This document shows, piece by piece, positions 22,710 through 30,524 of a DNA stretch of 36,238 nt. The notes beneath the pieces are model-generated. The model was not told the DNA's origin. It made no database searches and saw only the letters and a list, made by a program, of their open reading frames with translations. The first letter of the stretch is position 1. Every line of letters starts with the position of its first letter. Source of the DNA: Pseudomonas putida (GTDB taxonomy: Bacteria > Pseudomonadota > Gammaproteobacteria > Pseudomonadales > Pseudomonadaceae). The position numbers were made by a program, and so were the translations under genes. The stretch lies in assembly GCF_002906855.1 (NCBI RefSeq), contig NZ_MINI01000044.1:1-36238 (forward strand), in the 5' to 3' direction.

Positions 22710-22718
22710 GTGATTGAG
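22693..22718. promoter_or_regulatory. Perfect palindrome overlapping the RHH stop codon
   Basis: CTCAATCACT and AGTGATTGAG form exact 10-base arms around TAAATG. It contains the TGAGT motif of module 2. It could end the parA transcript, act as an operator of the parD/parE pair, or be a centromere site. Confidence 0.55.
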
Positions 22719-22804
22719 GTGTGTGTAGGATAAGGCATTCCCGATCGTGCCTATTTGTGATAGTGTTTAATCCTACTAAGCGCGATCAAGTCAGGGAGAT
22801 TCCC

Positions 22805-23083
22805 ATGCGCAGCACGCAACAGTTCAGCGTCACGTTACCGAACGAAATGGCGCAGATGGTCAAGACTAAGGTTTCGTCGGGGGAGTATGCCAGCGAGAGC
22901 GAGGTTATACGCGACGGGTTGCGTGCCCTACAGGCGCGCGACAAGGCCCTTGAAACTTGGCTTCGCACGGAAGTTGCGACCGCCTATGACGAGCTGAAGG
23001 CAGACCCGTCGATAGGCCGCACCCCGGAACAGGTATTGGCCACTTTGAAGGCCGAAACCGAGCGCCAATTGAAAGTCCGCTAA
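22805..23083 (+). CDS. parD: ParD-type antitoxin, module 2
   Basis: A 92-residue protein started at ATG 22805 behind AGGGAG. The RHH part is QFSVTLPNEMAQMVKTKVSS followed by SESEVIRDGLRALQARDKAL, and the acidic C-terminal tail binds toxin. The pattern GEYASESEVIRDGLR is typical of ParD/CopG antitoxins. It is 3 bases before the toxin gene. It is not closely related to the module 1 antitoxin. Confidence 0.9.
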   Translation: MRSTQQFSVTLPNEMAQMVKTKVSSGEYASESEVIRDGLRALQARDKALETWLRTEVATAYDELKADPSIGRTPEQVLATLKAETERQLKVR

Positions 23084-23086
23084 GGC

Positions 23087-23398
23087 ATGTCGCATCGCGT
23101 CATCTTCTCGCCGAGGGCGGAAGCGCAGCTTGTGAAGCTGCATAGTGATATTGGCGAGAAGGCCGCGCCGGAGGTTGGCGAGCGATATACTACCGCCATC
23201 GTGAAACATTGTCTCGGCTTCTCGACCTTCCCGCATCGAGGAACGCGCCACGACGATATAAGGCCAGGTCTGCGAACTGTAGGATACCGACGGCGCGTGA
23301 CGATCGCGTTTGAGGTGACAAGCGACACCGTGAATATTCTTGGCGTCTATTACGGCGGTCAGGACTATGAGGCAGATTTGCGGGATAGTGAGCAATAG
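23087..23398 (+). CDS. parE: ParE-type toxin, module 2
   Basis: A 103-residue protein of the RelE/ParE superfamily: VIFSPRAEAQLVKLHSDIG, GERYTTAIVKHCLGFSTFP, RGTRHDDIRPGLRTVGYR and a C-terminal VNILGVYYGGQDYE. The GVYYGGQD ending is usual in ParE of the proteobacterial type II systems, which inhibit gyrase. It acts as a stability toxin for module 2. Confidence 0.9.
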   Translation: MSHRVIFSPRAEAQLVKLHSDIGEKAAPEVGERYTTAIVKHCLGFSTFPHRGTRHDDIRPGLRTVGYRRRVTIAFEVTSDTVNILGVYYGGQDYEADLRDSEQ

Positions 23399-23440
23399 TT
23401 CACCTCGCCTAGAATCCCGATTGCGCATGGGTCCGTCAGT

Positions 23441-23480
23441 CACTCAATTGTGTATTTGAGTATATACTCAAACGCTCATT
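23441..23480. repeat. ACTCA/TGAGT repeats after parE-2, with an 18-bp palindrome
   Basis: CACTCAATTG at 23441, then TTTGAGTATATACTCAAA at 23455-23472 (perfect palindrome), then CGCTCATT. This closes the module 2 set of motif copies and is a candidate centromere core. Confidence 0.55.
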
Positions 23481-23616
23481 GCCTCAAACCCGCCCCCGGC
23501 CGTCCCTTCGGTCACTACGGCGCAATGGGGGAGCGCGTTCCCTACGGGCCGGCGGGGGGCTACCGTTGCGGGTGTGGCGATGTTGGTTTCTGTCATGGTT
23601 TCGCGGCGCGCGCCGC

Positions 23617-23709
23617 GCCGCCCCGGAGGCGAACGCGCCCCCATGTCGCGCTGTAGAGAGCCGGAGGGCCGCTCGTGACAAAGCCCCGGTGCGTCAGCGC
23701 CGGGACCGC
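23617..23709. repeat. Non-coding block shared by both modules, copy 2
   Basis: Matches 4219-4312 over about 93 bases, including GTAGAGAGCCGGAGGGCCGC. The terminal hairpin (CCCGGTGC 23685-23692 with GCGCCGGG 23697-23704) has loop GTCA in place of GTTA. It overlaps the last codons of the minus-strand gene at 23694. Confidence 0.55.
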
Positions 23710-24098
23710 TTTTCCCATCTGGCCGGTTCAGGACGCGGTTGTTTCAGCATTTCGCGTATCTCCGCCATTCCTTCTTCAAAAGGAAGGGCCGGCCGGGGAT
23801 CATCGGCCGCCGCCTTGATGCTGCGCTTGAGCAGTTCGCGGCGCAGATCGGCATGGGGTTCCAGCTCCTTATGCTCGCCCAGGATCACGAACACGGCTTC
23901 GGACGGATCAAGGAACTTGCCCTGTTCAATCAGGTCGAGCAGCCACAGGGCCAGAGACGGCGGCAGATAGGCTTCAAACCGCAAACCGCCTTTTGCGACC
24001 TGGTTGCGGAGCCGGTTGGCTTGTTCGACGGCATGGGCTTTGTCGGCGGGATCGGGCCATTCGGATATATCAGGGTCGGTCATGGTTTCATCCTTCAT
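23694..24098 (-). CDS. Hypothetical protein after virD4-2, possible RHH-like
   Basis: A 134-residue protein; the ATG at 24098 overlaps the virD4 stop (ATGA), and ATG 24083 is an alternative. The central part, RFEAYLPPSLALWLLDLIEQ followed by FLDPSEAVFVILGEHKEL, has the rhythm of a CopG/RHH or arc-type DNA-binding fold, but no family was recognised. It occupies the slot that the MNT-HEPN gene has in module 1. It may be a small transfer or stability accessory. Confidence 0.6.
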   Translation of the reverse strand: MKDETMTDPDISEWPDPADKAHAVEQANRLRNQVAKGGLRFEAYLPPSLALWLLDLIEQGKFLDPSEAVFVILGEHKELEPHADLRRELLKRSIKAAADDPRPALPFEEGMAEIREMLKQPRPEPARWEKRSRR

Positions 24099-25759
24099 GC
24101 CTGGTCGAACAGCCCCCGGAACTCGGCATCGGCATAATAGGCGAGCTTGCCGGCGACGATCGGCCGTTGCCCGGCGAGGAACAGCAATTCGAGGTTCTGC
24201 GGCAGGTTGCGGACCTCATCCGGGGTCAGCAGCGCGCGGGCTATATGTTGCTCGCCGTAGGTGATGCCGCTTTCCTCTGCATCGAGGGCGCGGCTCATGG
24301 TCTGGAACACGACGGTTTCCTGTCCGAGCAGATCGGAGACGAGGCGGGCGCTGTCATGATCATTGACGCCGAAGACCTGCAGGACGCCGGCGTTTGACAG
24401 GAAGGTTCCGGCGCGCTGTCCGTATGTGGCGCGGAGCTGGTGAACGTCCTGCAGGATGGGCCAGAGCTGGACGCCATATCCGGCCATGAGGCCCATTGCG
24501 CGCTCGACCGGGGCCAGATAGCCGAGGGCGGCGAACTCATCGAGCAGATAGAGGACCGGGGCGGCGGGCTTGGCCGGATCGCGGGCCATGTCGGTGAGGC
24601 TTTGCGCGACGAGCAGGCGCAGCCATCGGGAATAGGTCGAGAGACGATCGGGCGGCAGGACGAGGAACACCGTCCCGGTGCGCTTCTTCAGGTCCGCGAA
24701 GGCGAAATAGCTTTCATCCATGACCCTGTGCATTCGGGGTGAATCCAGAAAATGGGTATGGCGCTGTGCGGCCGAGAGAACGCCGGCTGCTTCCCGGTCA
24801 GACTTGCCGAGGTGGCGGTTTGCTGCGCGGGCGACCAGGCCGTTGGCGGCGGTTGACGCTTGCATGTCCTTCAGGAGTGCGACGAAGGCTTCCGGGGCGA
24901 GCGTCAGATATTCACGCAGCGTGCCGAGGTGACATCGGCTGGTCGGCTCGGCGGCGATGATCTTGAGGATCAGGCCGGCAATGAGCGCCTTGGCCTCCTC
25001 GTTCCAATGCGCCTCGCCGGCCGTGCCCGGTTCATCGAACACGAGGGCGTCGGCCAGGGTGCTTGCATCTTCGGCTACGTCGAGGCCGACGGGGTCGAGC
25101 CCTTCCAGCGGGTTGAAGGCGGCTGAGGGTTTGCCGGTGACGCCGAAGGGGTCGAGGATATAGACCGGGCCGAAGGTTGCACGGGCGCGGCCGGCGATCC
25201 TGGCATTCTCGCCCTTGGGGTCGATGCAGATCACGGAGCGGTCGGCGGTAAGCAGGTTTGGAATGATGGTGCCGACGCCTTTGCCGGTCCTGGTCGGTGC
25301 CATGGTCAACAGGTGGGCCGGACCGGCATAGCGCAGCAGCTTTTTTGTCTTGGGATCGCGGCCGATCAGCAGCCCGTTATCGGTGCGGGTGAGGGCGGCG
25401 GTTTCCTTGTTTGTGGCGAAGCGGGCTGATCCGTGGGTGTCGTTCTCCAGATTGCCAAAGTGGAAGATCAGGGGTTGTGTGAGGAAGTAGAAGGCGACGG
25501 CCAGCATGATGAGCAGCGTCACGAGATACCAGCCGATGAGGGGCATCGAGCCGGGGCCGAAGCCGTATTCCCGCAAGAGTGCCTGCCCGCCGAGGCCGAC
25601 CACGAACAGGATAAGGAGCAGGACGAGGAAACCCTGAAACAGCGGTTTGGCGAGACGGAAGGGGGCGGCGAGCAGGGAGATGAAGGCCCATCGGGGATTC
25701 TGCGCGGCCTCACGCAGCATGTTCTTGAACGCGGCCCATGCAAGCGTCGTCTGACTCAT
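24095..25759 (-). CDS. virD4: VirD4/TraG-type coupling protein, module 2
   Basis: A 554-residue protein started at ATG 25759, which overlaps the traD stop; an open frame continues upstream to 26221 but is antisense or out-of-context sequence. Membrane helices are at about 38-60 and 72-94. Walker A is APTRTGKGVG at 154-163 and Walker B is VLYLLDEFAALG. It closely resembles the module 1 copy. It belongs to the coupling ATPases that feed DNA and relaxase into a type IV channel. No relaxase gene lies nearby, because the region upstream is cut by an IS21 element. Confidence 0.9.
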   Translation of the reverse strand: MSQTTLAWAAFKNMLREAAQNPRWAFISLLAAPFRLAKPLFQGFLVLLLILFVVGLGGQALLREYGFGPGSMPLIGWYLVTLLIMLAVAFYFLTQPLIFHFGNLENDTHGSARFATNKETAALTRTDNGLLIGRDPKTKKLLRYAGPAHLLTMAPTRTGKGVGTIIPNLLTADRSVICIDPKGENARIAGRARATFGPVYILDPFGVTGKPSAAFNPLEGLDPVGLDVAEDASTLADALVFDEPGTAGEAHWNEEAKALIAGLILKIIAAEPTSRCHLGTLREYLTLAPEAFVALLKDMQASTAANGLVARAANRHLGKSDREAAGVLSAAQRHTHFLDSPRMHRVMDESYFAFADLKKRTGTVFLVLPPDRLSTYSRWLRLLVAQSLTDMARDPAKPAAPVLYLLDEFAALGYLAPVERAMGLMAGYGVQLWPILQDVHQLRATYGQRAGTFLSNAGVLQVFGVNDHDSARLVSDLLGQETVVFQTMSRALDAEESGITYGEQHIARALLTPDEVRNLPQNLELLFLAGQRPIVAGKLAYYADAEFRGLFDQA

Positions 25760-26061
25760 GAAGCAGCTTCCCCAGCGTTCCCCGCCGCTTCTCCCCTGGG
25801 CGTGTTGGCGAGCAGATCGGCAAACAAAGCCTTGTCGCCGTCGCGCGTCAAAAAGTCGGGCAGCTCTTTGCGTAGCCAGTCGCCTAGCCGCCGTGTAAAA
25901 TCTGGATCGTTCGAGTTTTCGAGCCGGTGCAGGACGAGCGCGCCGAGCAGCACCTTGCGGCGGGTATCGTTCGCCCGTTCCTGTTTCCCGAGCCGGGCCT
26001 TGAGGCTGGCGCGCTGCGCGTCCAGCTCGGCCAGCCGTTGTTCGATCGTCTTGCGAGCCAT
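25756..26061 (-). CDS. traD: Conjugal-transfer TraD-like protein
   Basis: A 101-residue protein, MARKTIEQRLAELDAQRASL, with an alanine/arginine-rich coiled coil in the first 35 residues, then LLGALVLHRLENSNDPDFTR and WLRKELPDFLTRDGDKALF. This is the TraD family of small proteins that accompany coupling proteins of RP4/Ti-like transfer regions in alphaproteobacteria. Its stop overlaps the virD4 start. The module 1 copy survives only as the fragment at 7210-7336. Confidence 0.85.
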   Translation of the reverse strand: MARKTIEQRLAELDAQRASLKARLGKQERANDTRRKVLLGALVLHRLENSNDPDFTRRLGDWLRKELPDFLTRDGDKALFADLLANTPRGEAAGNAGEAAS

Positions 26062-26075
26062 ATGTCGTTTCCCTC

Positions 26076-26270
26076 CTATTTCGCGGGGCGGGCGGTTGAT
26101 TCACCCTTGAGGCGAACCATGATGATTTTAGGGTTCTCGCCAATGCGCTCGACCTCGACAATGCCCGACGCCTCGACCAGATCGGAGAGACGGGGAAAGC
26201 CATAGTTGTGTTGGTTTTCACGCGGAACTGAGCCGGTTGGGGGCCTAATTTCCATCGAGAATTGAGCCAT
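26076..26270 (-). pseudogene. Chimeric frame: IS21 end fused to an OST-HTH/LOTUS C-terminus
   Basis: Residues 22-60 (HNYGFPRLSDLVEASGIVEV through KIIMVRLKG) have the form of a LOTUS/OST-HTH domain, usually the C-terminal part of NYN-domain nucleases. The first 20 codons and the start lie inside the left end of the IS21 element (26209-26270). So the real gene was cut by the IS, and the present start is supplied by IS DNA with a GGGGGAG ribosome-binding site. Whether the 64-residue product is made is unknown. Confidence 0.7.
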
Positions 26271-26289
26271 GTGAACCTACTCCCCCGCT

Positions 26290-27852
26290 ATGAGCGATGG
26301 GAGCAACGGAGTGATCCACATGGGACTATTAAACATCATCCGCCGTATGGCACTGCGCGAGAGGAAATCGATACGCGAGATCAGCCGGCGTACCGGTCTT
26401 TCACGCAACACGATCACCAAATATCTGAACGCGGGAACGATTGAGCCGACATTTACAGTTCCAGAGCGACCAAGCAAACTGGATCCCTTTGCCGATAAGC
26501 TGTCGAGTTGGCTGAGAACCGAGGCGGGCAAATCACGCAAGCAGCGGCGAACGCTGAAGCAACTTCATGCCGATCTGGTTGTTCTCGGCTTCACGGGTTC
26601 CTATGGCCGGGTTGCGGCATTTGCTCGTGCGTGGCGGGCGGATCGGCAACGAGAGCAGCAAACGACGGGTCGCGGTATATTCGTTCCGCTGTCTTTCCGG
26701 CCAGGCGAAGCATTCCAATTCGATTGGAGTGAGGACTATGCCGTGATCGGCGGGGAACGCGTGAAGTTGCAGGTGGCGCACTTGAAGTTATCGCACAGCC
26801 GGGCGTTTCTTGTGCGGGCGTATCTGCTCCAGACACACGAGATGCTTTTCGATGCCCATTGGCACGGCTTCCGGGTGTTCGGCGGCGTGCCTGGTCGCGG
26901 CATTTACGACAACATGAAGACGGCGGTCGATCGCGTCGGTCGCGGCAAGGAGCGGCAGGTGAATATCCGCTTCCTGGCGATGACGAACCACTACGTCTTT
27001 GCGCCCGAGTTCTGCAATCCCGCCGCCGGCTGGGAGAAGGGACAGGTCGAGAAGAATGTTCAGGATTCTCGTCCGCGGCTGTGGCAACAGATGCCGGAAT
27101 TCCCGGATCTGGCAACGTTGAATGCCTGGCTGGAACAGCGTTGCCAGGACCTGTGGCGGGAGACCCCGCATGGCAATTTGCCCGGTACGATCGCCGATGT
27201 CTGGGCTGATGAACGGGCAGTATTGATGGCATTGCCCACCGCTTTTGATGGCTTCGTCGAGCAATGCAAGCGCGTGTCGCCGACATGCCTGATCACCTTT
27301 GAACGGAACCGTTACAGTGTACCGGCATCTTTTGCGAACCGGCCAGTCAGCCTGCGGATTTATCCCGAGCGACTGGTCGTTGCAGCTGAGGGCAATATCC
27401 TGTGCGAACACGCGCGGATCATAGAACGCAGCCACGACAAACCAACGAGGACGATTTACAACTGGCGTCATTACCTTACAGTTATCCAGCGCAAGCCCGG
27501 TGCCTTGCGTAATGGAGCCCCCTTCCTGGAATTGCCACTGGCCTTTCGGCGCTTGCAAGACCAGATGCTTCGCCGCTCCGGCGGCGACCGCGAGATGGTC
27601 GATATCCTCGCGCTCGTGCTTCATCACGACGAACAGGTCGTCGTCAGGGCCGTTGAATTGGCTCTGGATCAAGGCGTGGCAACCAAAACCCATGTGCTGA
27701 ATCTTCTTCACATGCTGATCGACGGCAAGACGACCGACGGACCGAACATCGATACGCCGCCAGCATTGGCCCTGGTGCGCGAGCCCGAGGCGAATGTCGA
27801 GCGCTATGATGGGCTGCGTGTCCGTATCGCGGGAGGTCGCCATGCGTCATGA
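26290..27852 (+). CDS. istA: IS21 transposase IstA
   Basis: A 520-residue transposase (510 from ATG 26320, also possible). An HTH near the N-terminus (SIREISRRTGLSRNTITKYL) binds the ends. The DDE residues appear in FQFDWSEDYAV, RGIYDNMKTAV and WEKGQVEKNVQ. It works with the AAA+ helper IstB. It overlaps istB by 11 bases. Confidence 0.92.
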   Translation: MSDGSNGVIHMGLLNIIRRMALRERKSIREISRRTGLSRNTITKYLNAGTIEPTFTVPERPSKLDPFADKLSSWLRTEAGKSRKQRRTLKQLHADLVVLGFTGSYGRVAAFARAWRADRQREQQTTGRGIFVPLSFRPGEAFQFDWSEDYAVIGGERVKLQVAHLKLSHSRAFLVRAYLLQTHEMLFDAHWHGFRVFGGVPGRGIYDNMKTAVDRVGRGKERQVNIRFLAMTNHYVFAPEFCNPAAGWEKGQVEKNVQDSRPRLWQQMPEFPDLATLNAWLEQRCQDLWRETPHGNLPGTIADVWADERAVLMALPTAFDGFVEQCKRVSPTCLITFERNRYSVPASFANRPVSLRIYPERLVVAAEGNILCEHARIIERSHDKPTRTIYNWRHYLTVIQRKPGALRNGAPFLELPLAFRRLQDQMLRRSGGDREMVDILALVLHHDEQVVVRAVELALDQGVATKTHVLNLLHMLIDGKTTDGPNIDTPPALALVREPEANVERYDGLRVRIAGGRHAS

Positions 27853-28636
27853 TCCCGCAAGTGCTGCCGTTGTCATCATGCTGCGAAGTCTGAAGATGCA
27901 CGGCATGGCCCAAGCGGTCACGGACCTGATCGAGCAAGGCGCTCCCGCCTTCGACGCGGCCGTGCCGATCCTGTCCCAGTTGCTGAAAGCCGAAATGGCC
28001 GAGCGTGAGGTTCGCTCCATCGCCTATCACATGAAAGCCGCGCGCTTTCCCGCCTACAAGGATCTTTCCGGCTTCGACTTCGCAGCCAGCGAGATCAACG
28101 AGGCAACCGTGCGACAACTGCACCGATGCGAGTTCATGGACGGAGCGCAGAACATCGTACTTGTCGGCGGGCCGGGCACGGGTAAATCACACGTCGCGAC
28201 CGCCCTTGGCGTCCAGGCGATCGAACATTACCGTCGAAAGGTCCGCTTCTTCTCGACTATTGAGTTGGTCAATGCGCTCGAGCAGGAAAAGGCCAGAGGA
28301 AAGGCAGGGCAGATCGCTGAGACACTGGTTCGCCTCGATCTCCTGATCCTTGATGAACTCGGATACCTTCCCTTCAGTGCTTCAGGAGGAGCGCTGCTCT
28401 TCCACCTGCTAAGCAAGCTCTATGAGCGCACAAGCGTCATCATCACCACCAACCTCAGCTTCAGCGAATGGGCGACCGTCTTCGGGGATGCCAAAATGAC
28501 GACTGCGCTGCTCGATCGCCTGACCCACCGATGCCATATCCTGGAAACTGGAAACGACAGTTTCCGCTTCAAGGCCAGCGCGGCTGCAACACAAATCAAG
28601 AGAGGAGAAAATGCCAATCCCTTGACCAAACCATGA
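27842..28636 (+). CDS. istB: IS21 helper ATPase IstB
   Basis: 264 residues from ATG 27842, which overlaps the istA end; an earlier frame start at 27794 is antisense-like. Walker A is LVGGPGTGKSHVA, Walker B is LLILDELGYLPFS, and the arginine-bearing SVIITTNLSFSEW is the sensor region. IstB loads on target DNA and recruits IstA. Confidence 0.92.
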   Translation: MRHDPASAAVVIMLRSLKMHGMAQAVTDLIEQGAPAFDAAVPILSQLLKAEMAEREVRSIAYHMKAARFPAYKDLSGFDFAASEINEATVRQLHRCEFMDGAQNIVLVGGPGTGKSHVATALGVQAIEHYRRKVRFFSTIELVNALEQEKARGKAGQIAETLVRLDLLILDELGYLPFSASGGALLFHLLSKLYERTSVIITTNLSFSEWATVFGDAKMTTALLDRLTHRCHILETGNDSFRFKASAAATQIKRGENANPLTKP

Positions 28637-28708
28637 TCTGAAAACCATACTCAAAGGTGGCTCACTTCTCGGTGAAAAAACCGGCTCAGTTCCGCGTGAA
28701 AACCAACA

Positions 28709-29033
28709 GTCAAAGCGTCTTCGAATTCAACTCGCCTCCGTTTTCAGGCCCGCGCCTAACGAATACTACGCTTAGATCTCGGCAGGCTCATCGCCACTCA
28801 TGACGGGTGTCGACATGTGTGGACGATGAGAGGGCTGCGCTATTCAGTTAACGATGCGAGATGTCGATAGGAATGAGTGCATCCAGGCGGCTTAGGTTCT
28901 TTGAGAAACCCTCTTTTGCAGCTTTCCTGCCGTCACTGCCCCCGCACCCGGATATCGTCGAACTGCACGCATTCCAGTATTCGCACAGCGCTCGGCAGAC
29001 ATGGTAAGCAGATCGCACTTTGTCGCCCAAGGC
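28709..29033. other. Non-coding remnant between two IS elements
   Basis: No credible gene: stops break every frame and no ribosome-binding site precedes a long frame. It is probably decayed plasmid DNA left between the IS21 element and the IS6 element. It does not match the missing part of the LOTUS-domain gene on the other side of IS21. Confidence 0.5.
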
Positions 29034-29169
29034 CTAGCTCTGCGCTGTAATTTCCTCGACATAAGCGTCGACAATCACCGCGACCTCATCGGCCGGCCTG
29101 AAGAACGGCAGCCAATGTTCGTCAGACCCACTCGCGACCCACGCCGTTACCATCTCGAACAACCGAACC
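29034..29169 (-). pseudogene. C-terminal fragment of an unknown gene cut by IS6
   Basis: The minus-strand frame entering from the IS6 left end reads LFEMVTAWVASGSDEHWLPF, then EVAVIVDAYVEEITAQS and a TAG stop at 29034. The composition looks coding. No family was recognised, and the rest of the gene was not found on the right side of the IS (29978). Confidence 0.4.
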
Positions 29170-29977
29170 GGCATCGTAAAGTTAACGGAACTTTGGGCTT
29201 GATAGGCGATGAAGAGGCATGACAGACCGTGATCCGCTCTACCGTCGTCACCGCTTTCCCGCTGAAATCATTGCCCACGCGGTGTGGCTCTATTTCCGTT
29301 TTCCCCTGAGCCTGCGGATGGTCGAAGACATGCTGGCCGCTCGTGGCATCATTGTCTCGCATCAAACGATCCGGCTGTGGGCAGAGAAATTCGGACGAAC
29401 TTTCGCCAACCAAATCCGTCAACGTTCGCGCGGCCGACTCGGCGATAAATGGCATCTCGATGAGGTCGTTATTTCGATCCGGGGCAAGAAGCATTGGCTA
29501 TGGCGCGCCGTGGATCAGGACGGTTTTGTCTTGGAGGTTCTGGTGCAAAGCCGCCGCGACGCCAAGGCGGCCAAGCGCCTGATGCGCAAGCTTTTGAAAG
29601 GCCAGGGACGATCGCCGCGCGTGATGATCACCGACAAGCTTCGCTCCTGTGGCGCCGCAAAGCAGGAAATCATGCCCGGTGTCGAGCACCGCTCCCATAA
29701 AGGCCTGAACAATCGGGCGGAGAATTCCCACCAGCCGATCCGACGGCGAGAGCGGATCATGAAGCGCTTCAAGTCAAAGCGACATCTGCAACTCTTCGTT
29801 TCCATCCATGATCCGATTGCCAACCTCTTCCACATCCCGCGCCACGACATTCCCTCCAGCCATCATCGCGAACTGCGCACAGCGGCGATGAACCTATGGG
29901 CGAAGATCGCTCGCGCATGAGCAGTGCACGTGGCGGGCGTCACGCTTTTGCTTCGCTGAAGTTAACTTTACGATGCG
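29170..29977 (+). mobile_element. IS6-family element 1
   Basis: About 808 bp, bounded by inverted repeats with the core GCATCGTAAAGTTAAC (29171-29186 and complement of 29961-29976). One transposase gene fills it. No 8-base direct repeat is evident in the flanks. IS6-family elements often fuse replicons, which fits the mosaic nature of this window. Confidence 0.85.
29219..29920 (+). CDS. IS6-family transposase 1
   Basis: A 233-residue DDE transposase. Signature motifs: HRFPAEIIAHAVWLYFRFPL, KWHLDEVVISIRGKKHWLWR (first D), VMITDKLRSCGAA (second D) and NRAENSHQPIRRRERIM (E). It is of the usual length for the family (about 230-240). ATG 29219. Confidence 0.92.
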   Translation: MTDRDPLYRRHRFPAEIIAHAVWLYFRFPLSLRMVEDMLAARGIIVSHQTIRLWAEKFGRTFANQIRQRSRGRLGDKWHLDEVVISIRGKKHWLWRAVDQDGFVLEVLVQSRRDAKAAKRLMRKLLKGQGRSPRVMITDKLRSCGAAKQEIMPGVEHRSHKGLNNRAENSHQPIRRRERIMKRFKSKRHLQLFVSIHDPIANLFHIPRHDIPSSHHRELRTAAMNLWAKIARA

Positions 29978-30028
29978 GCTGTGACGACAAGATCGCCACG
30001 GCATAGCATCATTCGTGGATTTCAGTTA

Positions 30029-30057
30029 TTGCAGTTAATCGCCTGACCCACTATATT
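30029..30057 (+). promoter_or_regulatory. Promoter of the HTH-PIN pair
   Basis: TTGCAG at 30029-30034, a 17-base spacer and TATATT at 30052-30057, followed by AAGGAGA at 30064-30070 and the ATG at 30078. Confidence 0.55.
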
Positions 30058-30077
30058 GCGGCCAAGGAGACCGCACC

Positions 30078-30524
30078 ATGGCCAGCCAGCTCATTCATTT
30101 CGCCGGATTGTCGGATCGGGACCGCAGAATAGCCTCGCCCCTACCGAAGCTCGCTGCAGGCGACAGGCTGGAGCTTCACGTCCATCATGAGGGCGGCCGC
30201 GAACAAAAGCTCTCGATTCCGCCCTCGGCTGCTGCCGCGGTTGAAGCCCTCCTAGCGCACATGCTGCGCGGAGAGCGTGTTGCTGTCCTGGCCGAGGACC
30301 AGGAACTGAGCCCAACCGAGGCATCCGCGATCCTGGGCATCTCCCGTCCCCTCGTCGTCCTGCGGATGGACCGGGGCGATCTGCCGTTCCGTTACGTGGG
30401 CAAGCATCGCCGCGCCCTTTTGAAGGACGTACTCGCGCTGAAATCCAGGCTCGACACCCGCCAGGCCGCGATGGATGCGCTTGCCGACGACACAGAGGAC
30501 CTCATTCAGACCCATGGCCTCTAA
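30078..30524 (+). CDS. HTH antitoxin of a PIN toxin system
   Basis: A 148-residue protein. The N-terminal half (1-70) is of unknown fold. An excisionase-type HTH lies at about 75-115 (LSPTEASAILGISRPLVVLR, then PFRYVGKHRRALLKDVLAL). The C-terminal stretch is helical and acidic (MDALADDTEDLIQ), suitable for toxin binding. It overlaps the PIN gene by 11 bases and has its own promoter. This is a type II antitoxin in the HTH/PIN_3-like group, not classic VapB. Confidence 0.8.
   Translation: MASQLIHFAGLSDRDRRIASPLPKLAAGDRLELHVHHEGGREQKLSIPPSAAAAVEALLAHMLRGERVAVLAEDQELSPTEASAILGISRPLVVLRMDRGDLPFRYVGKHRRALLKDVLALKSRLDTRQAAMDALADDTEDLIQTHGL

Larger units (their letters stand above)
26209..28708 (+). 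mobile_element. IS21-family element 1
   Basis: 2500 bp, bounded by 30-base inverted repeats beginning TGTTGGTTTTCACGCG (26209-26238 and complement of 28679-28708). A second, weaker pair lies just inside (ATCGAGAATTGAGCC and ACCGAGAAGTGAGCC), the multiple transposase sites usual for IS21. It contains istA and istB. No direct target repeat is seen in the flanks, so one side has been deleted or rearranged. Confidence 0.9.

Noticed and set aside
25760..26221. N-terminal extension of virD4-2
   Set aside because: The extension overlaps traD and has no homology to coupling proteins; ATG 25759 overlaps the traD stop exactly as in module 1.
26788..27843. 351-residue minus-strand open frame opposite istA of element 1
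   Set aside because: Shadow of the transposase gene; no own ribosome-binding site or recognisable domain.
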